From assembly GCA_903772945.1 (NCBI GenBank), contig CAICTM010000232.1:24245-88244 (forward strand): a stretch of 64,000 nucleotides of DNA, written 5' to 3'. This DNA is from Seminavis robusta. Lineage: Eukaryota > Bacillariophyta > Bacillariophyceae > Naviculales > Naviculaceae. The position numbers and the translations under genes are program-made. The notes below the pieces were generated by a model. That model was not told the DNA's origin. It saw nothing but the letters and a program-made list of their open reading frames with translations, and ran no database searches. Of the stretch, positions 21,277 to 31,083 are shown one piece after another; within the stretch, counting starts at the first letter, position 1; each line of letters opens with the position of its first letter.

Positions 21277-22620
21277 TTCGCCCCTGACAAGGGTCACAGA
21301 AGGACGACATCAGTGGACAAGGAGAACATATTAATTAAAGTGCGGGGCACTCTCCGGAGATTGGATGTAGACATGTGCGTCGCACAGATGGCAATCCTAC
21401 AAGGGGATCAGGCCTTGTATGGGTGTAAATACCTTATATTCCAAGTCTGGTAGACTGTGCCGCCATTGGCGTAGCATGTCGGAGCCGTACAGTGCCATTG
21501 TTATTGACTCGGTCCATATTGTAAGGACCTTTGACTTTGGTGACCGTACTTGCGGTGCTGATACTGTTGAAACCTCACAGTATCGTTGACATTGTATTGA
21601 TGAGGGACACGCGCGCGTTTTCCTTATCAGTGTGTTTCTGGATGAGTCGTTGGCGACTTCTTTGATGTGTTTCCAGTTCTTCGAAACGGACGTTGTGAAT
21701 CGCGTCACGATTGAACACGTTGGTAATGAACTTGCGACGAAGTCCATTCATCCCGGAGAGTCTTCTCGACTTTTGCGCGGAACTCACGTCTCTATCCATG
21801 ATAACCTCAGCAGGCCATGGAGACCGGTGAGCCACGTCGTTCTAGAACGATGGCTACTTCGTCTGCTGCATTGGAGCAGATCTCGGCAATCTCGAACCAT
21901 TCGGTTACGGGATCAATCATTGTCAAGCAATGAAATGGACAGGGATTCCTTTTCTTGGGATCCCCGACGTTGTATGTACATGTGATCGTCCGATCCATAT
22001 GTCTCGACAGTAGTTCACTAGTTCAATGAATCTACCAAGTTTCTTCCTGTTCGTAGGAGGAGGGATGTTCTGGATCGCATCTATTTTCTTGGTTACGGGT
22101 TGGATTCCTTCTCAAGTAATCCAGTAGCCTATACTCAAGTTCTCTCTTTCGAAGAAGGACTTGGTAGCATTGATCTTAAGTCCGGCTTCTCGAAGCCTTT
22201 CGGAGAACTTCATCTAACTATTCAACGTGATCCCTAGATCGCCTTAGTTAGATGAGTTGATCATCATGTATGCAGGACATTTTCCAAGTCGTGCATGAGT
22301 TTTCCCATCTTCCTTTGGAAGATGTAGGGACTATTGCATAGGCCCATCGGTACTCGTTGGTATTCGTATTTCCTGAATCCGTCTAGATTCAGTAGCATGT
22401 CTTGTATCCTTGGGATCGGACAAGGTTTTTGCTCAATCCTTTTGTTCAGTTCCCGGACGTCAGAGATGAACCGTTTAGATCCATTCTTTTTGGGAATGAT
22501 AATGTTGGTGCCGTCCACTCGGAATGGTTTACCTTCTTACGGGACATATATAGCCTTAACCTTAATCTCAACTGACATCACTCGGATCGTTCGATCGATC
22601 CAAGCCACTCGTACACCTTC
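21277..22620 (-). pseudogene. Gypsy pol remnants, second copy
   Basis: This segment aligns with 23029-24270. It has an RT fragment at 22518-22264 that fuses KRFISDVRELNKRI with YEYQRVPMGLCNSP across a deletion, and an integrase tail at 21835-21575 (RRKFITNVFNRD, QRLIQKH). It abuts the internal LTR directly at 22620, so gag and protease are absent from this copy. Confidence 0.65.
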
Positions 22621-23028
22621 ATACGCTAAAAGCTATGTAAAGATCTTTCGAGTGTTTTGAGTTGAGAGAATGAAAGTTATGAGAGGATTAGAAAGCTATG
22701 AAAACTAATCAACGAGAGAGAATCCACATCAAAGGATCGTAGATTGAACTCCGCGGGAGACTGTAGAGTGTGATAGAGTAGGTTGGTAGCAATCCTACTC
22801 ACTCCACCGATCCAAAAACGGAAGCGTGGAAGATTTGTCTACATTTATCTAGTAGCGTGGAATTCTCCACGCCGCTAAATTTCTAGCGCGATGTTTCACC
22901 ATCGACTAGTATGACTAGCGGTCATGAGAACCCTGTCTCAATGACTATTCACGAAAGACTCAGTCATTGACGAACTCAAACCCTATCTAGGATCGAGTCG
23001 CGAATAAGGCTAAGAGCCGTGTAATGCA
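22621..23028 (-). repeat. Internal, diverged LTR copy
   Basis: About 408 bp aligning to the outer LTRs from TACGCTAAAAGCT to TGCA. It has many substitutions and single-base indels (for example AGCTATGTAAAG versus AGCTAGTGTAAAG), and lacks the first few bases including the terminal TG. Confidence 0.8.
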
Positions 23029-23039
23029 TTCGCCCCCTG

Positions 23040-24519
23040 ACAAGGGTCATGGAAGGCACGACATCAGTCGGACAGAGAACTATGAATTAAAGTGCGGGCA
23101 CTCTCCGGAGATTGGATGTAGACATGTCGTCGCACGATGGCAATCCTACAAGGGGATCAGGCCTTGTATGGGTGTATAATACCTTTGTTCCAAGTCTGGT
23201 AGACTTGGCCGCTACTGGCGGTAGCATGTTGAGCCGTACAGTGCCATGTTATTGACTCGGTCTGTGTGGTAAGGACCTTTGTGCTTTGGCTGACCGTACT
23301 AGCGGTTCTGATACTGATGAATCATCATAGTATCGTTGACATTGTGTTGATGGGACACTGTCGCTTCTCCCTATCGTCGTTTTTCTGGATAAGTCGTTGG
23401 CGATGTTCCTTGATGTATTTCCAGTTTGCTTCGAAACGGATGTTGTGAATCTTGTCACGATTGACGCGCGTGAACTTGCGACGAAGTCCATGTTCATCCC
23501 GGAGAGTCTTCTCGACCTCTGCGCGGGACTCACGTTCTCTGTCCATGACAACCTCGGCCGGTCATGGATACTGGGTAACCCACTCTGTTTTAGAACGATG
23601 GTTACTTCATCTGCTGTCTTGGAGCAGACCTTGGTAGTTCATTGGTCCAATGAACACGAGTTCCTTCCTGTTGGTAGGAGAGCGATAGCTGGATCGCATC
23701 TATTGTCCTTTAGTTAAAGGTTGGATTCCTTCTCGAGTAGCCAATGGTCTAGATACTCAAGTTCTTCTCTTTCGAGGAAGGCCTTGGTAGTGTTGATTTT
23801 AATTCCGACTTCTTGAAGTCTTTGGAAAATTCATCTAACTATTCAACGTGATCCACCAGATCGTCGTCAGTTAGATAGTTGATCATCAATGTATGCACGG
23901 ACATTTTCTAAGTCATGCATGCGTGTTTTCATCTTCCTTTGGAAGATGTCGGGACTATTAATAGCCCATTGGCAACCTCTGGTACTCGTGCTTTCCCCTC
24001 GGGAGTACGATGGTACAGAGTTGCTTCGAGTGAGGTGACAGCTCGATGTGTAGTGTCCCATGTCAGGTCTAGACTAGTAGCGTACTTGATCTCTAGATTC
24101 AAGAGCATGTCCTGTATTTTTGGATGATAAGGCTTTCGTTAATCCTTTTGTTCAGTTCCCGGAATTCAGAGATGAATCGTTCAGATCCCTCTTTCTTGGG
24201 AATGATAAAAGTGGTGCCGCCACTCGGAACAGTTTTCTCTTTGAGTACTCCTGCTTGCAGAGACGTTCAACTCCTCTTAAGAGTGTTGGTATGGACCCGT
24301 GGGGTAGGGTGGCCCTAGTATAATAGGATTTAGCGTCGGGACGAAGTTCTTACTTCGTAGTCGTCCATTTGCAACTCTCCCAAGTACCCTCGACTGGGTC
24401 GGAGCACTTGGTTGAGAAGGCATGAGGCAGTTCTTGTCTTCCTTATTTAAATGATTTCGACTCTGGCACATCTGCCTTAAGTCAGTTTGTTCTATGTCGC
24501 ATCAAGAATCTTCTTGAGA
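23040..24519 (-). pseudogene. Gypsy pol remnants, copy next to gag
   Basis: Coding remnants appear in changing frames. An RT fragment near 24230-24130 reads TTFIIPKKEG and FISEFRELNKRI, and 24061-23867 has INSPDIFQRKM with AYIDDQ. An integrase C-terminal remnant lies at 23546-23325 (AEVEKTLRDEHGLRRKF, then QRLIQKN). The spacing is much shorter than a full pol, so internal parts are missing, and single-base indels are frequent. Confidence 0.65.
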
Positions 24520-25111
24520 CTATCTGCACTGTCGTTGACGCGCAGGATCAGGAATGGAGAAGTTTTCTTCTCCATCGGTATTGCCATCTTTCGCAGGGAA
24601 AAATATGCTGTTCCACTCCATTGACATGGTAGTGAAATCAAACTTGATTCTTAGGTCGGAGAGAGTGTCTTGACCTATGATCATGTCATGCGCCCCCAAG
24701 TTCTTGGTGACGTGTAAATTCCATTCGATAATTCTACTATCGCGGAACTCAGGAATCATGAGTGTGCCCTTACACTTCGTGCGGGGTTTCAATTCTTTTA
24801 CAGAAGCAATCCGTAATGTTTGGACGCCCCCATGATTCTTCATGAGTAAACTCTTACATGAGTTGAGTAATTAAAGTTCCGGATGCTCCTGTATTATCCA
24901 GTAAGCAACAGAGTGTAACGGGTTTTTGTTTCCCTTTCTCTCGTCTGTTAAATCTAACATAGACGATAGTTTTGAGGTCTCTTGTCTTGCAAAGTTGATG
25001 AGTTGATTGGCCATGGACGAAGTTAACGATGCTGAACAGATCGTCAGAATCTAGTTGAGCAGCTTCTAGGCGATTATCTAATTTGCCGTAGACTTCGTCA
25101 GTTGCAAACAA
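24520..25111 (-). pseudogene. Gypsy aspartic protease region, frame-broken
   Basis: Two adjacent minus-strand frames make up a retropepsin-like domain. 25111-24854 contains the active-site region LLDNTGASGTLI, where the usual D-(S/T)-G-A-S has an extra Asn. 24843-24520 contains the later IIGQDTLSDLRIKFDF signature. A stop and frame change separate them, so the protease is not expressed as one chain unless frameshifting occurs. Confidence 0.65.
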
Positions 25112-25201
25112 TTCTTGTTTACTAGTTAGTGAGATATCTTCCTCACTTAGGTATGAGAAATCGGAACATGGTTCCGTTGAATCATCATCCTGGCCTAATC
25201 C

Positions 25202-26530
25202 TCAGACGGAGATCTCTCCATCTGAATGATTGAAGTCGAAGTCGGCAAGAGCCTTGTCGACCGCAGCCATTTTCTTGTCCATCATGTTGAGGGACCCGAT
25301 AGAGGAGTCATCCTCGTTGTTAGAGTCGTCTGACTTGCGTTTGGCAACATGGTTGCATTCGCTTTTCTTCTTGCGATCCGCCTTGACTGCAGCGTTGGAG
25401 ACTTTCTTCATGAGGACAGAGAGTTCCTTCTTGGTGTAGGACTTGGCGTCGTCGGACTTGCGTTTCCAAGTCTTGTTCTTGTTGTACGCTGGCTTGCTAT
25501 GGTTGTCAGACGAGGACTTGGCTTTGAGTTTCTTCAGAGTCATGCAATCAGCAGTATTGTGAGTGCTGGACTCGTGGTAATCACACCACTTTTCTTCGCT
25601 CTTGGAAGAATGGTCGTTGTTGCGAGTAGACTTGTACTTCTTGCTGTTGTTCTTCTTCGAAGGAGCTTGCTTGGCATCACTGCCTTTGTCAAAGTCTTCA
25701 GCGGATTCCATGCGCTCACAGAATCCAATGAGCGCTGTCATCTCGGCAGTGAAAGGATCGAAGTCGTGTTCTTCCATCTTGCGCATCCAGGAACGAGGAA
25801 TGCCATGACAGATGATGTCGATGAATTCGTCCTGGTTCAACTGTTGATTGGCACCGAAAGGTGGCAAACGTGGAAGCTCATCGGTATTCATCCGAGTGAG
25901 GTTGTTGATGTAGGCGCGAGTTGTCATTTCGCTAGGCTTACGCATCTTGCGACGCATGAAGCGTTTCTGTTTTTCGAGAGCCTTGTAAGGGCAGGCTGCT
26001 TCGATAACCGCGTTGATTCCAAAGGTGATATCAGCATCGCTTAGAGCGGGTTCTGCTGCACCGTCCCATGCGGCTTGGATACGAGCTTGGAATTGGACTT
26101 CGGTTTCTCCAGAAGTCACATCGCGTGGAGGAATTGCGTTCACAGCAATTTGTCGTAGGGCGTGATGACGCACTGCACGATGGCCTGCACACCCAGCTTC
26201 GTAGGCACTCTTCGCAGAGCTGGAAGTCATCTCCTTGAGAAGGCGATGTTTGTCGTCGGCATTGGCAAGGTTGAGTCCAACGAAGACCTTCTCCATATTC
26301 GTAGCCCACTTGATGGTCTGACGTGGAGTGTTGGAACCATTGATGATGGCTACCTTGAAGGTGTATTTGGCACTGTTTGCATCTGCAGGAACGGTGCGAA
26401 GTTTGTAGGTGGTTGCACGAGAATCGTCGATCTCGGCGTCTTCGTCGTTGTCCACGAGAGGAAGAATGGGTTTGTCACGCAACTGTTTCTCGAAGTTGGT
26501 GAACGCATGTTTTCCTTGAGCAATCTGCAT
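25202..26530 (-). CDS. gag: Gypsy Gag polyprotein, intact
   Basis: The frame is open from the LTR edge (about 26587) but its first ATG is at 26530 (MQIAQGKHAF), giving 442 residues with no stop. Residues about 150-300 have the helical, charged composition of a retrotransposon capsid region (QARIQAAWDG, LMRRKMRKPSEMTTRAY-like spacing). Near residue 310-330 a zinc-binding sequence WCDYHESSTHNTADC is present, in place of a classical CCHC knuckle. The C-terminal third is Lys/Asp/Ser-rich. Gag assembles the virus-like particle that packages element RNA. It is the only undamaged gene of the element; protease and pol follow downstream on the minus strand in broken frames. Confidence 0.82.
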   Translation of the reverse strand: MQIAQGKHAFTNFEKQLRDKPILPLVDNDEDAEIDDSRATTYKLRTVPADANSAKYTFKVAIINGSNTPRQTIKWATNMEKVFVGLNLANADDKHRLLKEMTSSSAKSAYEAGCAGHRAVRHHALRQIAVNAIPPRDVTSGETEVQFQARIQAAWDGAAEPALSDADITFGINAVIEAACPYKALEKQKRFMRRKMRKPSEMTTRAYINNLTRMNTDELPRLPPFGANQQLNQDEFIDIICHGIPRSWMRKMEEHDFDPFTAEMTALIGFCERMESAEDFDKGSDAKQAPSKKNNSKKYKSTRNNDHSSKSEEKWCDYHESSTHNTADCMTLKKLKAKSSSDNHSKPAYNKNKTWKRKSDDAKSYTKKELSVLMKKVSNAAVKADRKKKSECNHVAKRKSDDSNNEDDSSIGSLNMMDKKMAAVDKALADFDFNHSDGEISV

Positions 26531-26582
26531 GGTGAAGGAATAGGTTGAGGGTAGCTGAAAGCTATTGTGTTTGTTAACAAAA

Positions 26583-27004
26583 TGCACTACGCTAAAAGCT
26601 AGTGTAAAGATCTTTCGAGTGTTTTGTGTTTGAGAGAATGAAAGTTATGAGAGAGATTAGAAAACTACGAAAACTAATCCATGAGAGAGATCGTTGTGAA
26701 GCTCATTGAAGTTGGTCTCCCGCGGGAGGCCTCGAAGTGTGATATCGTATGTTATGGCAATAACTCTACGTACTCCACGGTCCATTTCCGGAACACGTGG
26801 AAACTTCAGCTAGTAGCTGTCTAGTAGCGTGGAAGCTTTCCACGCCGGCTAAATATCTAGAGCGATGTTTCATCGACAACCTAGTATGACTAGCAGTCAT
26901 GAGAACCATGTCTCAATGACTATTCGCGAAGGACTACGTCATGAGTCGAACTCAAACCCTATCTAGGATCGAGTCGCGAATAAGGCTAAGAGCCGTGTAT
27001 TGCA
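26583..27004 (-). repeat. LTR (5' LTR in element orientation)
   Basis: 422 bp starting TGCACTACGC and ending GTATTGCA, followed by the TGAG target duplicate. The gag frame begins just inside it. Confidence 0.85.
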
Positions 27005-27835
27005 TGAGCTCTCAATCTCATTTTTTCTATTTCCGGAAGACAGTATTAAACGGGTTTTCCCGGTAAATATAAGGTTAAAGTTATGGTTTACTCTGCATAT
27101 TTATATTCAAAATATATATTACCACATCTACCAAACTTCCATCAAAGCAGTCTTCGTTCCGGAGTACTGGTATTTCACTTTCCTGTTTGCTTCCCATCCA
27201 CTGAAGCCAGGATATAAGGCAGTAAGACTGGAAATTGAAGGTTCAATTGAAGCTTATAAGGTAGCTCCAATTAAACGCCAATTAGAAACACAGGCCCTTG
27301 TAACTTTTTAAAAACTATACTCCTCTCTAGCTAGCAACAACTTCAGCTTTTTTCGTGCAACCACTCGAAAGAGCGTGCAAAACTGTGCATTCCAGTACAT
27401 GGTACAAGGTTTGGGAAGCTACAGTCGCTCAAAGCTTGCAACTTTTACTCTGAAAATGGGAGCATCAAAATGGTGAATAATGATGATATCCACTTTCTCG
27501 ACTGCTACAGTCCATCCACAGGTCACTATTATGTGGGGATTGTCTTGCTATTATACTTAGGCGTCTTCTTCCAACAGGAGATGACAGGATTCCATTATTA
27601 GAACCACTCTCTGGACCTTTCAAGAGTGGCGGCAGCGGCCACACGACCATCCTCAAATCCTGTTTCTTCCTATTGAATGCTCTCTTTCTGTGGCTGGAAC
27701 TGGCTCTTGCCCTGTCGACAGCAGCAAACTATAGCATTTTAAAATAAAGACACCTGACGATGTAAAAGTAGCACTGCTGTCTCGATGTGGCCTGCCAATA
27801 AAAATAATGAGCAAGGATCAAAACTGCACTAACCT

Positions 27836-28284
27836 TACCTCGGCAGTCTATCTGCCTGAGCCCTCACCCCCTTTTTTGGTATTTCCTGCTTCCTGTTTCC
27901 TGCTTCCTGTTTCCTGTTTCCTGTTCCGGTGAAGCCAAAATATAGGGATAGAGATAGGCACAAGCCAACTCTACAATTTAGGGGTAGGAATAAATCATGA
28001 TTATTCAAGGTTAGTGCACTCAACACAATAATCCAGCAGAAGCTACAAAAGTTACAGGTACGTACGGGAGTGACAGCTGTAAAATTATGGTTAGCGGGCG
28101 GCAACACATGACGAAGTCGGGTGTTGTCGCCAGGGCTAGCTTAAATAAAAAGAAGGTTATAATGAAGGAATGATACCGGGCGGCAACACACGACGAAGTC
28201 GGGTGTTGCCGCCAGGGCTACCTTGAAAGAAGGGTGCAATCTCAAACATGTTATCATTCTTCTATCTGTCTTTCTGCCGAGGTA
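27836..28284. repeat. Candidate MITE-like repeat with 11-bp inverted ends
   Basis: The segment begins TACCTCGGCAG (27836-27846) and ends CTGCCGAGGTA (28274-28284), a perfect 11-bp inverted repeat 449 bp across. Its left head, CTCGGCAG-TCTAT-CTGCCTGAG, can itself fold into a hairpin. Similar heads lie at 20749 and 20791. Inside is a TTTCCTG(C/T) tandem tract (27888-27925). No target duplication is evident, so element status is tentative. Confidence 0.4.
28095..28221. repeat. Pair of direct repeats, each a strong hairpin
   Basis: Two 45-bp copies (28095-28139 and 28177-28221) share CGGGCGGCAACACA. In the second copy the stem GGCGGCAACAC pairs perfectly with GTGTTGCCGCC around an 8-12 nt loop; the first copy has one mismatch. 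They sit 82 bp apart inside the MITE-like segment. Confidence 0.6.
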
Positions 28285-28964
28285 TCGCAGCTCCCGCTGA
28301 CTTATTAGGCTTAACAGGCACAGCATCTAAATGGCTGGCGACATTTTAAAAAAGGTTACGGTGTAGTGTACCAAGTTCATTACAAAAGTACAATAAGCCA
28401 GCAAGAGCGTAATTTCATGTTTCGTGGCTGACGCTCCACACTCCCCGCTCTCCCCGCTATCCCCACTCCAAACGGATTATCAAGTTAGACTAGACTAATT
28501 TTACAAGAATTATTGATGTCAAAATGGTCAGGCAAGCACACACCGCCAATAATAATTTTTATTTGGAATTAGCATTCACGCAGCTATTCACGCATTGTCA
28601 TTCGATGACTACAGCTTCAACCCAGGGAGATTACCCTACTGAGGATGTATCAAACTTCCGTGAGTGACTGGTGAAAGGGTGAACGTGTGAACGTTGGCGC
28701 TGACTGGGTGCCTAGCTAGCTAGTAGCCGGGCAGGTACAGTCTTAGTAGCTGCTGGCTGCTGGTACTGGTAGAGCAGGCTGGTAGAATGCTTCCTTGCTA
28801 TCTATCTAGCTAGCTAGCTAGCAAGCTAGTAGCTACTATGCATAGTCGCCCGATGCCTCTCTTGCGAGAAACAATCTTGTGCAGGCGAAGGAAGCAGAAC
28901 CCACGCAGCCCTACCGATAGCTACTAGTAGTACAACTAACACCTACTCCTATGTACTTCTACTA

Positions 28965-28990
28965 CTAGCTAGCTAGCTAGCTAGCTAGTA
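28965..28990. repeat. (CTAG)n microsatellite
   Basis: An uninterrupted run of CTAG units, one of several in the window (also near 9985, 20820, 28805, 37460, 38060, 41125, 56020). The unit is its own reverse complement, so each tract can fold on itself. Confidence 0.7.
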
Positions 28991-31083
28991 ACTGTGATTG
29001 TCGGATTGTTGGTCAGTTCAGCCGTCAGTTCGGTGGTACGCTGTATTGGTGAATTCAATCGTTAGGCTATTAGCTAGTTCTGTTGTTCTGTTCTTTGTCT
29101 CGATTGTTCCACAAATGAAGCAGACATTATAATACTTTCAATAATTAGTGTATGGTTTCATAGTTTCATTTATTTTGTTACTACTATTAATAGTATATTG
29201 GTACAATTGCTAATATTGCTTAATAAGAGTTTCTCAGTACGGGAGTATCATTTTATATTACTGGTGATGTTTCAATACATAATTATCCTATAAAAATGTT
29301 TAGGCTTCAGATTCAGATGCTCTTCAGCTGGTGGTTCTCCCACAATGTCATCTAACATCCCCTACTGCCATAGAACTGTCGCAGCATCGGCACTTTGTGG
29401 ATTATGAGAGGTGAATTTAATCATGAGGTATTGACAACGCTGGCCCCCTACAATTTAAAAGCCAGTGATTTACGGCACGAACGGTGCTTGAAGAGAGGGT
29501 GACAAAGCACCAGATCGTTGGGGTGAATTCATTCATGAGGGGACCATTCTTCAATCCAAAAATTTGAGTGCCCGTGAACTGCCACTTATGAGACGGTGGA
29601 AAAGAGCACTTTGTTGCGTGCAAGGAAACATCATCATCTGCTTCAACCGAGCCAAATCCAGTTTACACGATGCACAGTGCATCAAAGCATTTTCAAGGTA
29701 AACTGAGATCGTCCAATGCAAGTTAGACTACTAGCTAGCTAGCCTTTGTAGCGCAAGAGATTAGATGATGTGAGCTCGGCGAAGATGGTCTTCTCCAAGA
29801 GTAGCTGCGGGGTATCCCTCCTCCAAGTTTCAGTAGCCCATTGCAGTCTGGATCGCTGCAGCAAGTGCCGATACACTTGTAGTATTTTCGGAGAACTGAC
29901 TGGCCATTCTCTGGATGGCCAAATCGAAAAAGCCGCACATTCAGAGCGACGATGATCCGATACTAGTTGTGGGCCTATAAAAAGACCGAGACCAATAGTC
30001 CTCCAGTGGTCCCCAGACAAAATAGGAATCATCACTCTGGCTAAACTGATAGTTGCTCCATTTTGAAAGAGTGGTTGGTACTCGAGTACTACATGTACGG
30101 TATTACTTGTAGCATAACAGTGGTTACCAACGAACAAGGCTGCAACTGTCAAGTGTGCAGAATCTTACCTGAAGATCTCCTCTGCCAAACTCATTTATTA
30201 TTTCGTGTAGCCTATTAGTCTACCGGTATGATGGCATTTCTATGCATGAGCCTGAGGCTTGCTCGGATGACTACATCATGTAGCTATCATGTACATGTAC
30301 GGTACATGTAGCCGTACCGGTACCGGCACCAGTAAAACAGCAACCCAAGGAAGAAGGAAGGCGAGGAGATATGAAGTGGACTTCGAAACTGAAAATTGAC
30401 AAACTACGGGAAGAGAATCATATACCCCACCGCCCACCATGTTGTTCTTTGGAGAACACTTACTTCTTACTTTTCCTCTATGCTTTTCAGCTCACTTTTC
30501 TTCACACTTTAAAAGGGCAGTCTCAGTGCAAACATTTAGTATTAAGGCTCCTTTAAAAAAAGAACTTTGGGAGGTTCGTTGTAACAATGTCATTGTGCTC
30601 GTAGCGTCCCTTTTCATCTCCCGTGGTGAAGGACACGACTAGAAAGTGTGCAGACGTTCACAAGTACCAAGGCGGCACTGCAGAAGACACTTCGAACTGT
30701 GGAAGGCTGCGTTGGCACATGACTATGATACCAACTGCCTTGTCTGAAGTAAAAGCAAGCCCTCGGCGCAGTAGCAAATAATAACTACTAATCATTGTGA
30801 TCAATCAATCAACCAACTGCCTTGTCTCTACTGGCAAAAACCTAATAAGAGGAGGCTAGCTAGCAGGGCTAGACATCTCGTAAAATGGGTGAATGTGACT
30901 GACTTGGCCCGCACACACAGCCAGCTATCCCGCACCAAAGCCTCACTCTATTATTTTTTAATATCTTAGCATAGTTCAGATTTCAGGAGAAACCGATTGC
31001 ATCCATTGAGATTAACAAAACAGAAAAGAGGAGCACACTTTTCACTCAGCACAGACTTGTCCAAGGTAAACCAAAGTGTCACA

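Larger units (their letters stand above)
20846..27008 (-). mobile_element. Gypsy-type LTR retrotransposon with three LTRs, minus orientation
   Basis: Outer LTRs at 20850-21276 and 26583-27004 begin TG and end CA. They are flanked by the 4-bp direct repeat TGAG (20846-20849 and 27005-27008). Read on the minus strand the order is LTR, gag, protease, reverse transcriptase and integrase remnants, an internal LTR (23028-22621), a second set of RT and integrase remnants, and the last LTR. The outer LTRs are nearly identical, so the insertion looks recent. The internal LTR is more diverged and has lost its TGCAC start. Gag is intact over 442 codons while pol is broken in both copies. RT motifs (SDVRELNKRI, MGLCNSP, AYIDD) and integrase C-terminal remnants support Gypsy. 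No convincing primer binding site was seen. Confidence 0.85.
27009..31083. other. 4 kb gene-poor region with short repeats
   Basis: No convincing protein gene. It holds the right half of the repeat split by the Gypsy insertion (27005 onward), a candidate short inverted-repeat element (27836-28284), and two hairpins (28095-28139 and 28177-28221). CTAG runs occur at about 28710, 28805-28823 and 28965-28990. AT-rich DNA lies at 29100-29300. GTACATGTAC/ACCGGT palindromes lie at 30280-30330. Open frames at 29739-30152 (minus) and 30371-30642 (plus) show no domain. Confidence 0.45.

Noticed and set aside
27000-27311. 103-codon plus-strand frame starting in the LTR end
   Set aside because: It begins inside the LTR, its composition is AT-driven, and the region aligns with a short repeat elsewhere in the window.
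28095-28221. CRISPR-like array
   Set aside because: Only two repeat copies, strongly hairpin-forming, in a eukaryotic intergenic region with no cas genes.
29739-30152. 137-codon minus-strand frame
   Set aside because: No ATG context, domain or neighbour support; a second overlapping minus frame is equally open.
30997-31083. Upstream extension of the HA-domain protein
   Set aside because: Open frame but non-ATG start; the first ATG is at 31084.
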